This document shows, piece after piece, positions 18,683-25,478 of a DNA stretch of 56,875 nt. The position numbers were made by a program, and so were the translations under genes. This stretch comes from Desulfovibrionales bacterium (GTDB lineage: Bacteria > Desulfobacterota > Desulfovibrionia > Desulfovibrionales > Desulfovibrionaceae): the NCBI GenBank assembly GCA_030156255.1, contig JASGMV010000023.1, forward strand, positions 1 to 56,875, written 5' to 3'. Below the pieces are notes generated by a model. That model saw only the letters and a program-made list of their open reading frames with translations, was not told the origin of the DNA and did not search any database. The stretch's first letter is position 1. Each line of letters begins with the position of its first letter.

Positions 18683-19444
18683 TTACGTAAGCTCCACGCC
18701 GATGGGACAATGGTCCGAGCCCAACACCTCGGTCTCGTGCCACATTCGCCGGACCCGTCCAGCAAGCTCTTCGGAAGCGAAAAAGTAGTCGATACGCCAC
18801 CCCGCGTTTCTGGACCGGGCGTTGAACCGGTACGTCCACCAGGTGTAGTGTCCGCCTTCCGGTTCGAATCGGCGGAACAGGTCCACGTAGCCATGGGCGA
18901 TGAACTTGTCGAGCCATTCCCGCTCGATGGGCAAAAATCCCGAAGCCTGCTCGTTGGCCTTGGGATTCTTGAGGTCGATCTCGGTGTGGGCGGTGTTGAA
19001 ATCTCCGCCCACGAGAATCGGCTTCTCCTTGCGAAGGCTTTCGGCGTACTCCAGGAAGGCGTCGTAATATCCGAGCTTGTAGGCCAGGCGCTCCTCGCTC
19101 ATCTGGCCGTTCGGAAAATAGACGTTGAACAAATGAAAGTCCTCGAACTCCAGATGCACCAGCCGCCCCTCGCCCTGGTAGCGTTCGTCGGGCAGCCCCA
19201 GGGAGACGTTCAAGGGATCGATCCTCGAGAACACCGCCGCGCCGGAATAGCCTTTTTTCTTTTTGGACCAGTTCCACCACGCCCGCATGTCTTCAGGCCC
19301 GCTTTCCGACGTGGTCAACTGTTCGGGCTGCGCCTTGGTTTCCTGGAGCATGAGCACATCCATCTTTCTGGACGCCGCCCAGTCCCACAGGCCTTTTTTG
19401 GACGCGGCCCGCACGCCGTTGACGTTCCACGAGTAGATAATCAT
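18683..19444 (-). CDS. xth: Exodeoxyribonuclease III
   Basis: The 253-residue product is an ExoIII/APE1-family Mg-dependent nuclease for abasic-site cleavage and 3'-end repair. Catalytic motifs in order are SWNVNGVR at the start, MLQETK (metal-binding glutamate), LVGGDFNTAH (Asp/Asn), WRIDYFF and SDHCPIG (catalytic histidine). The start is taken as ATG 19444; a TTG at 19456 lies upstream in frame but gives no added family sequence. Endonuclease IV is encoded nearby on the plus strand, so both AP-endonuclease families are available. Confidence 0.94.
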   Translation of the reverse strand: MIIYSWNVNGVRAASKKGLWDWAASRKMDVLMLQETKAQPEQLTTSESGPEDMRAWWNWSKKKKGYSGAAVFSRIDPLNVSLGLPDERYQGEGRLVHLEFEDFHLFNVYFPNGQMSEERLAYKLGYYDAFLEYAESLRKEKPILVGGDFNTAHTEIDLKNPKANEQASGFLPIEREWLDKFIAHGYVDLFRRFEPEGGHYTWWTYRFNARSRNAGWRIDYFFASEELAGRVRRMWHETEVLGSDHCPIGVELT

Positions 19445-19503
19445 GCTCGGTCCCAAGCGTTGAAGAGGCGGGCCGCGCCATGGCGCAGCCCCGAGGGGAG
19501 GGG

Positions 19504-19528
19504 AAAAAACCCCTTTTATGAAAAGGGG
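19504..19528 (-). terminator. Intrinsic terminator of the gpsA-lipoprotein-small protein operon
   Basis: On the minus strand, CCCCTTTT and AAAAGGGG form an 8-base stem with a 3-base loop, followed by TTTTTT. It lies 33 bases after the 28-residue ORF. The stem is also symmetrical for the other strand. Confidence 0.7.
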
Positions 19529-19548
19529 CCTTTCCGCCTTATGGATGG
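19510..19548. repeat. Relative of dispersed intergenic repeat, copy D
   Basis: The module TCCGCCTTATGGATGG at 19533-19548 matches TCCGTCTTATGGATTG at 830-845 in 14 of 16 positions. It lies beside a CATAAAAGGGG-type stem, as in the other copies. Confidence 0.4.
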
Positions 19549-19561
19549 TTTCGAAGCTGCT

Positions 19562-19648
19562 CTAGTCGTTGATCGTGGAGTTTTTCAGCATGATGAGCAC
19601 GACAATGGTCAAGGCGATGCCGCCCAGAAACCAAAAATAGCTGATCAT
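19562..19648 (-). CDS. 28-residue single-span membrane peptide
   Basis: A tiny ORF starts at ATG 19648 directly behind an excellent ribosome site (AAGGAGGAG, about 7 bases away). It encodes 28 residues: a short start, a hydrophobic span covering about residues 4-21 (YFWFLGGIALTIVVLIM), and a polar tail ending in NSTIND. The strong ribosome site, the ideal membrane span and the terminator just downstream make it likely to be translated. It is the last gene after gpsA and the lipoprotein. Its role is unknown; such peptides often bind and tune a larger membrane protein. Confidence 0.6.
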   Translation of the reverse strand: MISYFWFLGGIALTIVVLIMLKNSTIND

Positions 19649-19734
19649 TGGGACTCCTCCTTGAATGTGGTTCGTCGATCCGCAAAACGCACGTTCTCGT
19701 TTGTATCCAAAAAAACGCGGCTTGAAAAGCCGGG

Positions 19735-20037
19735 CTATTCCTTCACCCAGCCCCTGTCGCGCATGCACTCGTCAAACGATTTGTACTGATCCCGGTTCTC
19801 CGTAAACTCCGTCTCGTACGTGGAGACCTGGTCCAACGCGTCTTCCGTGGGGCTTGGCAGCTCATTGCCCGGATACACCGGAACCATTCTGTTGGCGAGC
19901 TTGTTGCAGTACGCCTCGTCCCGAGCCAATATTTCATCGGCTTGCTTCTGATCGACAATATCCGGATTGCGCCAGGAGGCGCAGCCCGCCATGACGGCGG
20001 CAAGGGCCAGGCACAACAGAAAACGGACGATGGGCAT
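19735..20037 (-). CDS. Small lipoprotein
   Basis: The 100-residue protein starts with a lipoprotein signal peptide: a short charged start, a hydrophobic core and a lipobox AVMAGC, with C19 as the predicted acylated residue. The mature part is charged and carries two more cysteines (in EAYCNK and DECMRDRGW) that could form a disulfide in the periplasm. The ending FDECMRDRGWVKE resembles a common motif in small periplasmic lipoproteins. Its ATG overlaps the TAA of gpsA by one base, so it is co-translated with that gene. The function is unknown. Confidence 0.8.
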   Translation of the reverse strand: MPIVRFLLCLALAAVMAGCASWRNPDIVDQKQADEILARDEAYCNKLANRMVPVYPGNELPSPTEDALDQVSTYETEFTENRDQYKSFDECMRDRGWVKE

Positions 20038-21032
20038 TACGACTCCTCCTTCAGCGGACGGGCCATGAGGTCCTGCACGGCAAGGGCCGGGTCTTTGCCT
20101 TCATATAGGATGGCGTAGACCTGATCCGTGATGGGCAGCTCGACGCCCAGGTTCTTGGACAATTTGTACACGGCCTCGGTGGTCTTGACGCCTTCGGCCA
20201 CCATCTTCATCTGGCCCAGAATATCCAGAAGCTTTTGTCCTTTACCCAGGCGCATGCCCACCTGACGGTTGCGGGACAAATCCCCGGTGCAAGTCAGCAC
20301 CAGATCGCCCATGCCCGAGAGGCCCATGAACGTCTGGGGGTTGGCGCCCATGGCCTTGCCCAGCCGGCTCATTTCGGCCAGACCCCGGTTGATCAAGGCC
20401 GCCCTGGCGTCGTGCCCGAAATTCAGGCCGTCCGAGATGCCGGCCGCGATGGCGATGATGTTCTTCACGGCCCCGCCGAGCTCCACGCCCCGGTAGTCCG
20501 CCGTGGTGTAGACGCGAAAGTAACTGGTGGAGAATAGCTCCTGCACGCTGCGGGCGAGCTTCTTGTCGGCGCAGCCCAGGACCACCGAAGTGGGAAGCTC
20601 CTTGCTCACCTCGAAGGCGAACGACGGACCCGACAAATGCCCGTAGCGGACCTTCAATTCTCCCAGTTCGTCCTCGAACAGCTTGGACATGGGCGAGAGC
20701 GTGGACAGTTCGATGCCCTTGGACGCGCAAATCATGGCCGGGCGCTTGCCCAACCGCCGCGCCAGCCGTTGCAGCACGGAGCGCAAGAATTGACAGGGAA
20801 CGGCCATGATGTGCATTTCCGCATCCTGGCTGGCCGCGGCCAGGTCCGTGGTGATCTCCAGGCGGCTGTCCAAATCGAAATCAGGGAGGTACCAAGTGTT
20901 GCGGCCGGTCTTGCGAATCTCCATCGCAAGCTCCTGCTCCAGCATCCACAAGCTTGTGGATATCCCTTTTTTCGCCAGCAAGTTGGCGAGGGTCGTCCCC
21001 CACGCTCCCGCACCGATCACAGCAACTTTCAT
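20037..21032 (-). CDS. gpsA: Glycerol-3-phosphate dehydrogenase [NAD(P)+]
   Basis: This 331-residue cytoplasmic enzyme makes sn-glycerol-3-phosphate from dihydroxyacetone phosphate for phospholipid synthesis. The N-terminal Rossmann motif is VAVIGAGAWGTTLA. CASKGIE, LSGPSFA, ELGGAVKNIIAIAAG (with the catalytic lysine) and GLSGMGDLVLTC follow in the order expected. A strong AAGGAGGG precedes ATG 21032. It heads an operon with the lipoprotein and the 28-residue peptide. Confidence 0.96.
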   Translation of the reverse strand: MKVAVIGAGAWGTTLANLLAKKGISTSLWMLEQELAMEIRKTGRNTWYLPDFDLDSRLEITTDLAAASQDAEMHIMAVPCQFLRSVLQRLARRLGKRPAMICASKGIELSTLSPMSKLFEDELGELKVRYGHLSGPSFAFEVSKELPTSVVLGCADKKLARSVQELFSTSYFRVYTTADYRGVELGGAVKNIIAIAAGISDGLNFGHDARAALINRGLAEMSRLGKAMGANPQTFMGLSGMGDLVLTCTGDLSRNRQVGMRLGKGQKLLDILGQMKMVAEGVKTTEAVYKLSKNLGVELPITDQVYAILYEGKDPALAVQDLMARPLKEES

Positions 21033-21218
21033 GCGCCCTCCTTGTGCGTCTTCTCTGCGCCCCGGATTTTCGGTTTATAAAGCCGGGAAAGATATTCTAT
21101 CTCCCGGAGCGCTTCATGGCAAGACTCGCCTCCGTTCTGCGCCGCCTCGGGCAAGAACGAATCCGGGTTGCAGGAGGCGCGTGAAGAAGGTAGAAAATCC
21201 TCTCCACAAGGATACCCC

Positions 21219-21707
21219 ATGGACGCACCGAAATTTAACGAAAACGAACGCATGATTTTGGGATGCGCGGGCGACGACCTGCCGGATTCACCCACTCCGT
21301 ACGCCGACCTGGCCCAGGCCTGCGGCGTCGAAGAGAATACGGCGCTGGCCCTGCTGGACCGTCTCAAGCAAAGCGGCGTGATCCGGCGATTCGGCGCCAC
21401 GCTGCGCCACCAGAAAGCCGGCTACGGGCACAACGCCATGGTCGCCTGGAAAATAGACGACGCCGGCCGCCGGCTGGAAGTCGGCCAGACCCTGGCGGAC
21501 CGCCCGGAAATCAGCCATTGCTATCTGCGCGCCCGGCGCCCCGAATGGCCCTACGATCTCTACACCATGATCCACGGACAAAGCCCGGGCGACTGCCTGA
21601 AGCTCGCCCGGAGCTTGTCCGAGGAGTTGGGCGTTCCGGACTTCACGATTCTGGAGAGCGTTCGAGAGCTGAAAAAGACGTCCATGACCTATTTCCCTAG
21701 ACCATGA
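21219..21707 (+). CDS. Siroheme decarboxylase subunit (AhbA/AhbB/NirD-L type)
   Basis: The 162-residue product has an AsnC/Lrp-like winged helix at the start ([10 protein letters not shown] through [27 protein letters not shown]) and an AsnC-like ligand domain after it. This is the layout of AhbA/AhbB, which remove two carboxylates from siroheme to give didecarboxysiroheme in the alternative haem route of sulfate reducers. The IRRFG motif and the ending [10 protein letters not shown] fit that family. The direct neighbour hemL supports a tetrapyrrole role. I cannot decide between the A and B subunits, and only one of the pair is in this window. The start is ATG 21219 with AAGGA ahead. A plain AsnC-type regulator is the alternative. 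Confidence 0.78.
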   Translation: MDAPKFNENERMILGCAGDDLPDSPTPYADLAQACGVEENTALALLDRLKQSGVIRRFGATLRHQKAGYGHNAMVAWKIDDAGRRLEVGQTLADRPEISHCYLRARRPEWPYDLYTMIHGQSPGDCLKLARSLSEELGVPDFTILESVRELKKTSMTYFPRP

Positions 21708-21751
21708 CCGGCCGCCGTCTCGGTCCGGCCAAGCCTGCTGCGGAGGATGCA

Positions 21752-23053
21752 ATGGAATTGGGCTTTGAGAGTGAAAAAGACAGCCGGCGAAACTCCAAAG
21801 AGCTTTTCGAGCAAGCCTGCGGCGTCATGCCCGGCGGCGTCAACAGCCCGGTGCGGGCCTGCAAGAGCGTTGGTTGCGACCCGCTGTTCATCGCCAGCGC
21901 CTTTGGTTCGCGGATGGCTTCCGTGGAAGGCCGCGAGTTCATCGATTACGTCCTGAGCTGGGGCCCCATGCTGCTGGGGCACGCCGACCCCGTGGTCGGC
22001 GCCGCGGCCAAGACCGCCCTGGACGCAGGCGCCAGCTTCGGAGCGCCCTGCCCCGACGAGGTCCGCCTGGCCCTGGCCATCCGCCGCGCCATGCCGTCCA
22101 TGGAGATGGTCCGCATGGTCAACTCCGGCACCGAAGCGACCATGAGCGCCGTACGCTTGGCTCGGGGCTTCACCAAACGCGACAAGATCGTCAAGTTTGA
22201 AGGCTGCTATCACGGGCACAGCGACGGCTTTCTCGCCGCGGCGGGCTCGGGGCTGGCGACCCTGGCCATCCCGGGAACGCCCGGCGTACCGGCCGACGTG
22301 GTGCGCCACACCCTCATCGCCCCCTACAACGACCTGCAGGCGGTCAAAGACCTGTTCGAGGCCTTCGGCGACGAAATCGCCTGCGTCATCGTGGAGCCCG
22401 TGGCCGGCAACATGGGCTGCGTGCTCCCCGCGCCCGGATTCCTGCAAGGATTGCGCGAAGTCACCGAGCAATACGGCGCCCTGCTCATCTTCGACGAAGT
22501 CATCACCGGCTTCCGCGTAAGCTACGGCGGCGCCCAGAGACGGTTCGGGATCACGCCCGACCTGTCCTGCCTGGGCAAGATCATCGGCGGAGGATTCCCC
22601 GTCGGCGCCTACGGAGGAAAACGCGAGATCATGGAGCGCATCGCCCCCTGCGGCGACGTCTACCAGGCCGGCACCCTGGCCGGAAACCCCGTGGCCATGG
22701 CCGCGGGTCTGGCCACCCTGCAAGAGCTGGAGAAGCGCGACTACGACGCCCTGGAGCGCCGCACCTCCCGGTTCGCCGAGGAGCTCGCGTCCATTCTCGG
22801 AAGCAAGGGCCTGCCGACCAGCCTCAACCACATCGCCTCCATTTTCACTCTTTTCTTCACCGACCAGAAAGTCGTGAATTTCGAGACGGCCAAGACTTCG
22901 GACGCCGAGGCCTTTTCCCGCTTCTACGCCGGCATGCGCGAGGCCGGCGTCAACCTGGCGCCTTCGGGATTCGAATGCGTCTTCACCTCCTTCGCCCATA
23001 GCGACGAGGACTTCGAGAAGACGCTCCAGGCGGCCAGCCGGGTCGAAGTGTAG
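21752..23053 (+). CDS. hemL: Glutamate-1-semialdehyde 2,1-aminomutase
   Basis: The 433-residue PLP enzyme converts glutamate-1-semialdehyde to 5-aminolevulinate, the committed tetrapyrrole precursor. Typical HemL sequence is present: [47 protein letters not shown], and the PLP lysine in [19 protein letters not shown] 21752 is preferred because GGAGG lies just before it. ATG 21704 overlaps the previous stop but lacks a ribosome site and would add a non-family extension. It lies between the siroheme decarboxylase and cobalamin genes, so a single transcript may serve haem and corrin synthesis. Confidence 0.96.
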   Translation: MELGFESEKDSRRNSKELFEQACGVMPGGVNSPVRACKSVGCDPLFIASAFGSRMASVEGREFIDYVLSWGPMLLGHADPVVGAAAKTALDAGASFGAPCPDEVRLALAIRRAMPSMEMVRMVNSGTEATMSAVRLARGFTKRDKIVKFEGCYHGHSDGFLAAAGSGLATLAIPGTPGVPADVVRHTLIAPYNDLQAVKDLFEAFGDEIACVIVEPVAGNMGCVLPAPGFLQGLREVTEQYGALLIFDEVITGFRVSYGGAQRRFGITPDLSCLGKIIGGGFPVGAYGGKREIMERIAPCGDVYQAGTLAGNPVAMAAGLATLQELEKRDYDALERRTSRFAEELASILGSKGLPTSLNHIASIFTLFFTDQKVVNFETAKTSDAEAFSRFYAGMREAGVNLAPSGFECVFTSFAHSDEDFEKTLQAASRVEV

Positions 23054-23060
23054 CAGCGCG

Positions 23061-24137
23061 ATGGGCCAGCCCGACGACAACCGGGGCCGCCTCCTGATTT
23101 GGGGCTTGTCTCCGGCCGGCGTCGAGCTGGCCCGCCGTCTAAGTCGAAGCCTGGGCCAAGGCCTCAAAGCCGAGGTCCGCGTCCCCGAGCGCTTTGCAAA
23201 GCCCGGAGAAACCGGGTTCGCCTCGCTCACGGAGAGCCTCCGCAAAGACTTCCGGGAGGCCGGCGGCCACGTGGTCGTCGCCGCGGCCGGCGTCGCGGTG
23301 CGGGCCATAGCCCCGGTCCTGGAGTCCAAGTTCACGGACCCGGCCGTGGTGGTCTGCGATCCGGCCGGAAAATTCGCCGTGAGCCTGCTTTCCGGACACG
23401 TGGGCGGCGCCAACGACTTGGCGCGGCGCGCGGCGAAGGTCCTCGGCGGACAGGCCGTGGTGACCACGGCCAGCGACGCCTGCGGTTTGCCGGCCGTGGA
23501 TGAACTGGCCAGGGCCGCGGGATTGGACGGCTTCGATCCCATGGCCGCCAGGCGCATCGCCTGCGCGCTGCTGGAGGAACAAGCCGTCCAGCTCTACGAC
23601 CCCGAAGAGCTGCTCGGATTGTCGAAAAAACAGCGCGCAGAACATTTCACGATCCTGTCCGGGCCGGAGCAATGGAGCCCGAAACGGCCGGGCGTCTGGG
23701 TCCATTGGCGGGGGCCCGCGGACCTCGGGGAAGGGCTCGCCTTGCGGCCCAAACGCCTGTTCGCCGGCGTCGGCTGCCGGCGCGGGGCGTCGAAGCAGGA
23801 CATTCTGGACGCCCTGAACGCGGCTCTCGAAGGACAAGGCGGCGGCTTGCGCCTGGCCCGCGACTCCCTGGCCGGCCTCGCCTCCATCGACCTGAAACGA
23901 TCCGAGCCGGGCCTGCTCGAAGCGGCGGCCGAACTCGGCCTCGGCCTTCAATTCTTCACGGCGGAAGCCTTGGACCAGGTTCCGAACGCCCAACCATCGG
24001 CGCGGGTCAAGCGCTATACGGGGACGAAAAGCGTATGCGAAGCAGCAGCCATCCTGGCAAGCGGGGGGGGAGCGCTCCTGGCGGCCAAGACGATTCGAGG
24101 CCCGGCCACGGCGGCCGTGGCCGTCTCCTCGCGGTGA
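23061..24137 (+). CDS. cbiG: Cobalt-precorrin-5A hydrolase CbiG
   Basis: The 358-residue enzyme opens the delta-lactone of cobalt-precorrin-5A and releases acetaldehyde in anaerobic cobalamin synthesis. The N-terminal domain has VVVAAAGVAVRAIAP and the diagnostic LLSGHVGGANDLAR. A middle region follows, and the C-terminal domain has FAGVGCRRGAS and a LASIDLK stretch. It begins eight bases after hemL. Its last 103 bases overlap the proposed start of cobJ. The presence of CbiG implies the oxygen-independent, early-cobalt pathway. Confidence 0.92.
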   Translation: MGQPDDNRGRLLIWGLSPAGVELARRLSRSLGQGLKAEVRVPERFAKPGETGFASLTESLRKDFREAGGHVVVAAAGVAVRAIAPVLESKFTDPAVVVCDPAGKFAVSLLSGHVGGANDLARRAAKVLGGQAVVTTASDACGLPAVDELARAAGLDGFDPMAARRIACALLEEQAVQLYDPEELLGLSKKQRAEHFTILSGPEQWSPKRPGVWVHWRGPADLGEGLALRPKRLFAGVGCRRGASKQDILDALNAALEGQGGGLRLARDSLAGLASIDLKRSEPGLLEAAAELGLGLQFFTAEALDQVPNAQPSARVKRYTGTKSVCEAAAILASGGGALLAAKTIRGPATAAVAVSSR

Positions 24138-24904
24138 GTCTGGGGCCGGGCGATCCCCGGCTCATGACCCCGCAATGCCTTCAGGCCATTCAGTCCTGCC
24201 GGGCCGTGGCGGGCTACACCGGCTACATCGACATGGTTCCGCAGGAGCTGCTGGCGGGCAAACAGGTCGTCGCCACCGGCATGCGCGGCGAGGTGCAACG
24301 CTGCGAACAGGCCGTGGAGCTGGCGGCGTCCGGCGTGGACACGGCCGTGGTCTGCAGCGGAGATGCGGGCGTCTACGCCATGGCCGGCCTGCTGCTGGAG
24401 CTTTTGGACGCCCGGCGCATGGACGACGCCGTGGACTTCGAGGTTCTGCCGGGGATTCCGGCCGTCTGCGCGGCCGCAGCCTTGCTCGGCGCCCCCCTGA
24501 CCCACGACTTCGCCTGCGTGAGCCTTTCGGATCTGCTCACCCCCTGGGAGGTCATCGAACGACGGCTGCGGCTGGCGCTGCAAGCCGATTTCGTGCTGGC
24601 CCTCTACAACCCGCGCTCCAAACGGCGGACAACGCAACTGGAGCAAACCCTGGCCATGGCTCGGGAGCATCGCCCGCCAGACACGCCTGCAGGCTTCGTT
24701 CGCAACGCCTTCCGCCCCGGGCAACACGTCCGGCTGGAGCGGCTCGAAGACGCCCGCGCCGACATGGCCGACATGTTGAGCATCGTGGTGGTGGGGGCCT
24801 CGTCCAGCCGCATAGCTGCGGGCCGCATGCTCACTCCCCGAGGATACGCAGGTAAATATTCATTGGTCCTTTCCACGAAAGACACCCCCGAAAAGGAAAA
24901 ATAA
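24035..24904 (+). CDS. cobJ: Precorrin-3B/cobalt-factor III C17-methyltransferase
   Basis: This SAM-dependent tetrapyrrole methylase methylates C17 and contracts the corrin ring. It shows the SAM-binding LAVSLGPGDPRLMTPQ, AVAGYTGYIDMV, CSGDAGVYAMAG and FEVLPGIPAVCAAAALLGAPLTHDF. The family normally begins a few residues before LAVSLGPGD. ATG 24035 gives 289 residues with an Arg/Gly-rich extension of about 33 residues that overlaps cbiG by 103 bases. GTG 24134, which overlaps the cbiG stop as GTGA, would cut into the first beta strand. The start is therefore unsettled; the enzyme itself is clear. The anaerobic homologue is called CbiH. Confidence 0.9.
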   Translation: MRSSSHPGKRGGSAPGGQDDSRPGHGGRGRLLAVSLGPGDPRLMTPQCLQAIQSCRAVAGYTGYIDMVPQELLAGKQVVATGMRGEVQRCEQAVELAASGVDTAVVCSGDAGVYAMAGLLLELLDARRMDDAVDFEVLPGIPAVCAAAALLGAPLTHDFACVSLSDLLTPWEVIERRLRLALQADFVLALYNPRSKRRTTQLEQTLAMAREHRPPDTPAGFVRNAFRPGQHVRLERLEDARADMADMLSIVVVGASSSRIAAGRMLTPRGYAGKYSLVLSTKDTPEKEK

Positions 24905-24939
24905 TCAGGAGAGACGAGTCATTGCAGCGCCGCCCCGGC

Positions 24940-24968
24940 TTGACAGAGTAGGCAAGCTCCACTAATGA
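24940..24968 (+). promoter_or_regulatory. Candidate promoter for cytochrome c3
   Basis: A consensus TTGACA (24940-24945) is followed after 17 bases by TAATGA (24963-24968), 55 bases before the cytochrome c3 start. The -10 box is poor. The 118-base gap after cobJ and the terminator after the cytochrome gene support a separate, strong transcript. Confidence 0.45.
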
Positions 24969-25022
24969 GGAAAGTGCAGGGTGTCTTCAACATCAATGGT
25001 AAGTTAAGGAGGAAGGTTCAAC

Positions 25023-25406
25023 ATGAAGCGCGCAATCTTCACGGTTCTCAGCTGCGCAGCTCTGATCTGCGCGTTCGCTCTGCCCAGCATCATGGCCGCG
25101 GACGCTCCCGCCGGCGATGTTTTCAAGGGGTTCGAGTGGCCGGGCGGCAAAAAAATTGTCGCCTCCTTTGACCACGCCAACCACAAGCAAGACTGCAAGG
25201 TCTGCCACCACAAGTGGGATGGCGCCGGCCCCATCGCCAAATGCACCAGCGCAGGCTGCCATAACGACTTCAAGGACAAGAAGGGCGACCACTCGGCTTA
25301 CAAGGCCTTCCACGACAAAAAGGCCACGACCAGCTGCCTGGGTTGCCATAAGGAAATGAAGAAGGGCCCCACCAAGTGCACTGAATGCCATCCGAAGAAG
25401 AGTTAA
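25023..25406 (+). CDS. cycA: Tetraheme cytochrome c3, periplasmic
   Basis: The 127-residue precursor has a Sec signal peptide (cleavage likely after A25, in SIMA/ADAP) and a mature type I cytochrome c3 of about 102 residues. Four haem sites are present in the classical pattern: C58-C61-H62, the CX4CH site C74-C79-H80, C105-C108-H109 and C119-C122-H123. Further histidines for the sixth ligands include H51 and H54. Cytochrome c3 accepts electrons from periplasmic hydrogenase (encoded near the right end of the window) and passes them to membrane redox complexes. An AGGAGG ribosome site lies just before ATG 25023. A strong terminator follows, so it is probably transcribed alone at high level. Confidence 0.97.
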   Translation: MKRAIFTVLSCAALICAFALPSIMAADAPAGDVFKGFEWPGGKKIVASFDHANHKQDCKVCHHKWDGAGPIAKCTSAGCHNDFKDKKGDHSAYKAFHDKKATTSCLGCHKEMKKGPTKCTECHPKKS

Positions 25407-25422
25407 GGGCCGCTGAAACGCA

Positions 25423-25455
25423 GGGGGCCGGCGGCGACGCGGCCCCCTTTTTTTT
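25423..25455 (+). terminator. Intrinsic terminator of cytochrome c3
   Basis: GGGGGCCG and CGGCCCCC form an 8-base GC stem followed by eight T, 16 bases after the stop codon. This is a textbook Rho-independent terminator. Confidence 0.9.
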
Positions 25456-25478
25456 ATCCTTCCGGGGGTTGATCACGC

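Noticed and set aside
18838-18870. tRNA-like T-loop sequence GGTTCGAATC
   Set aside because: It lies inside the exonuclease III gene and no acceptor or anticodon stem can be built around it.
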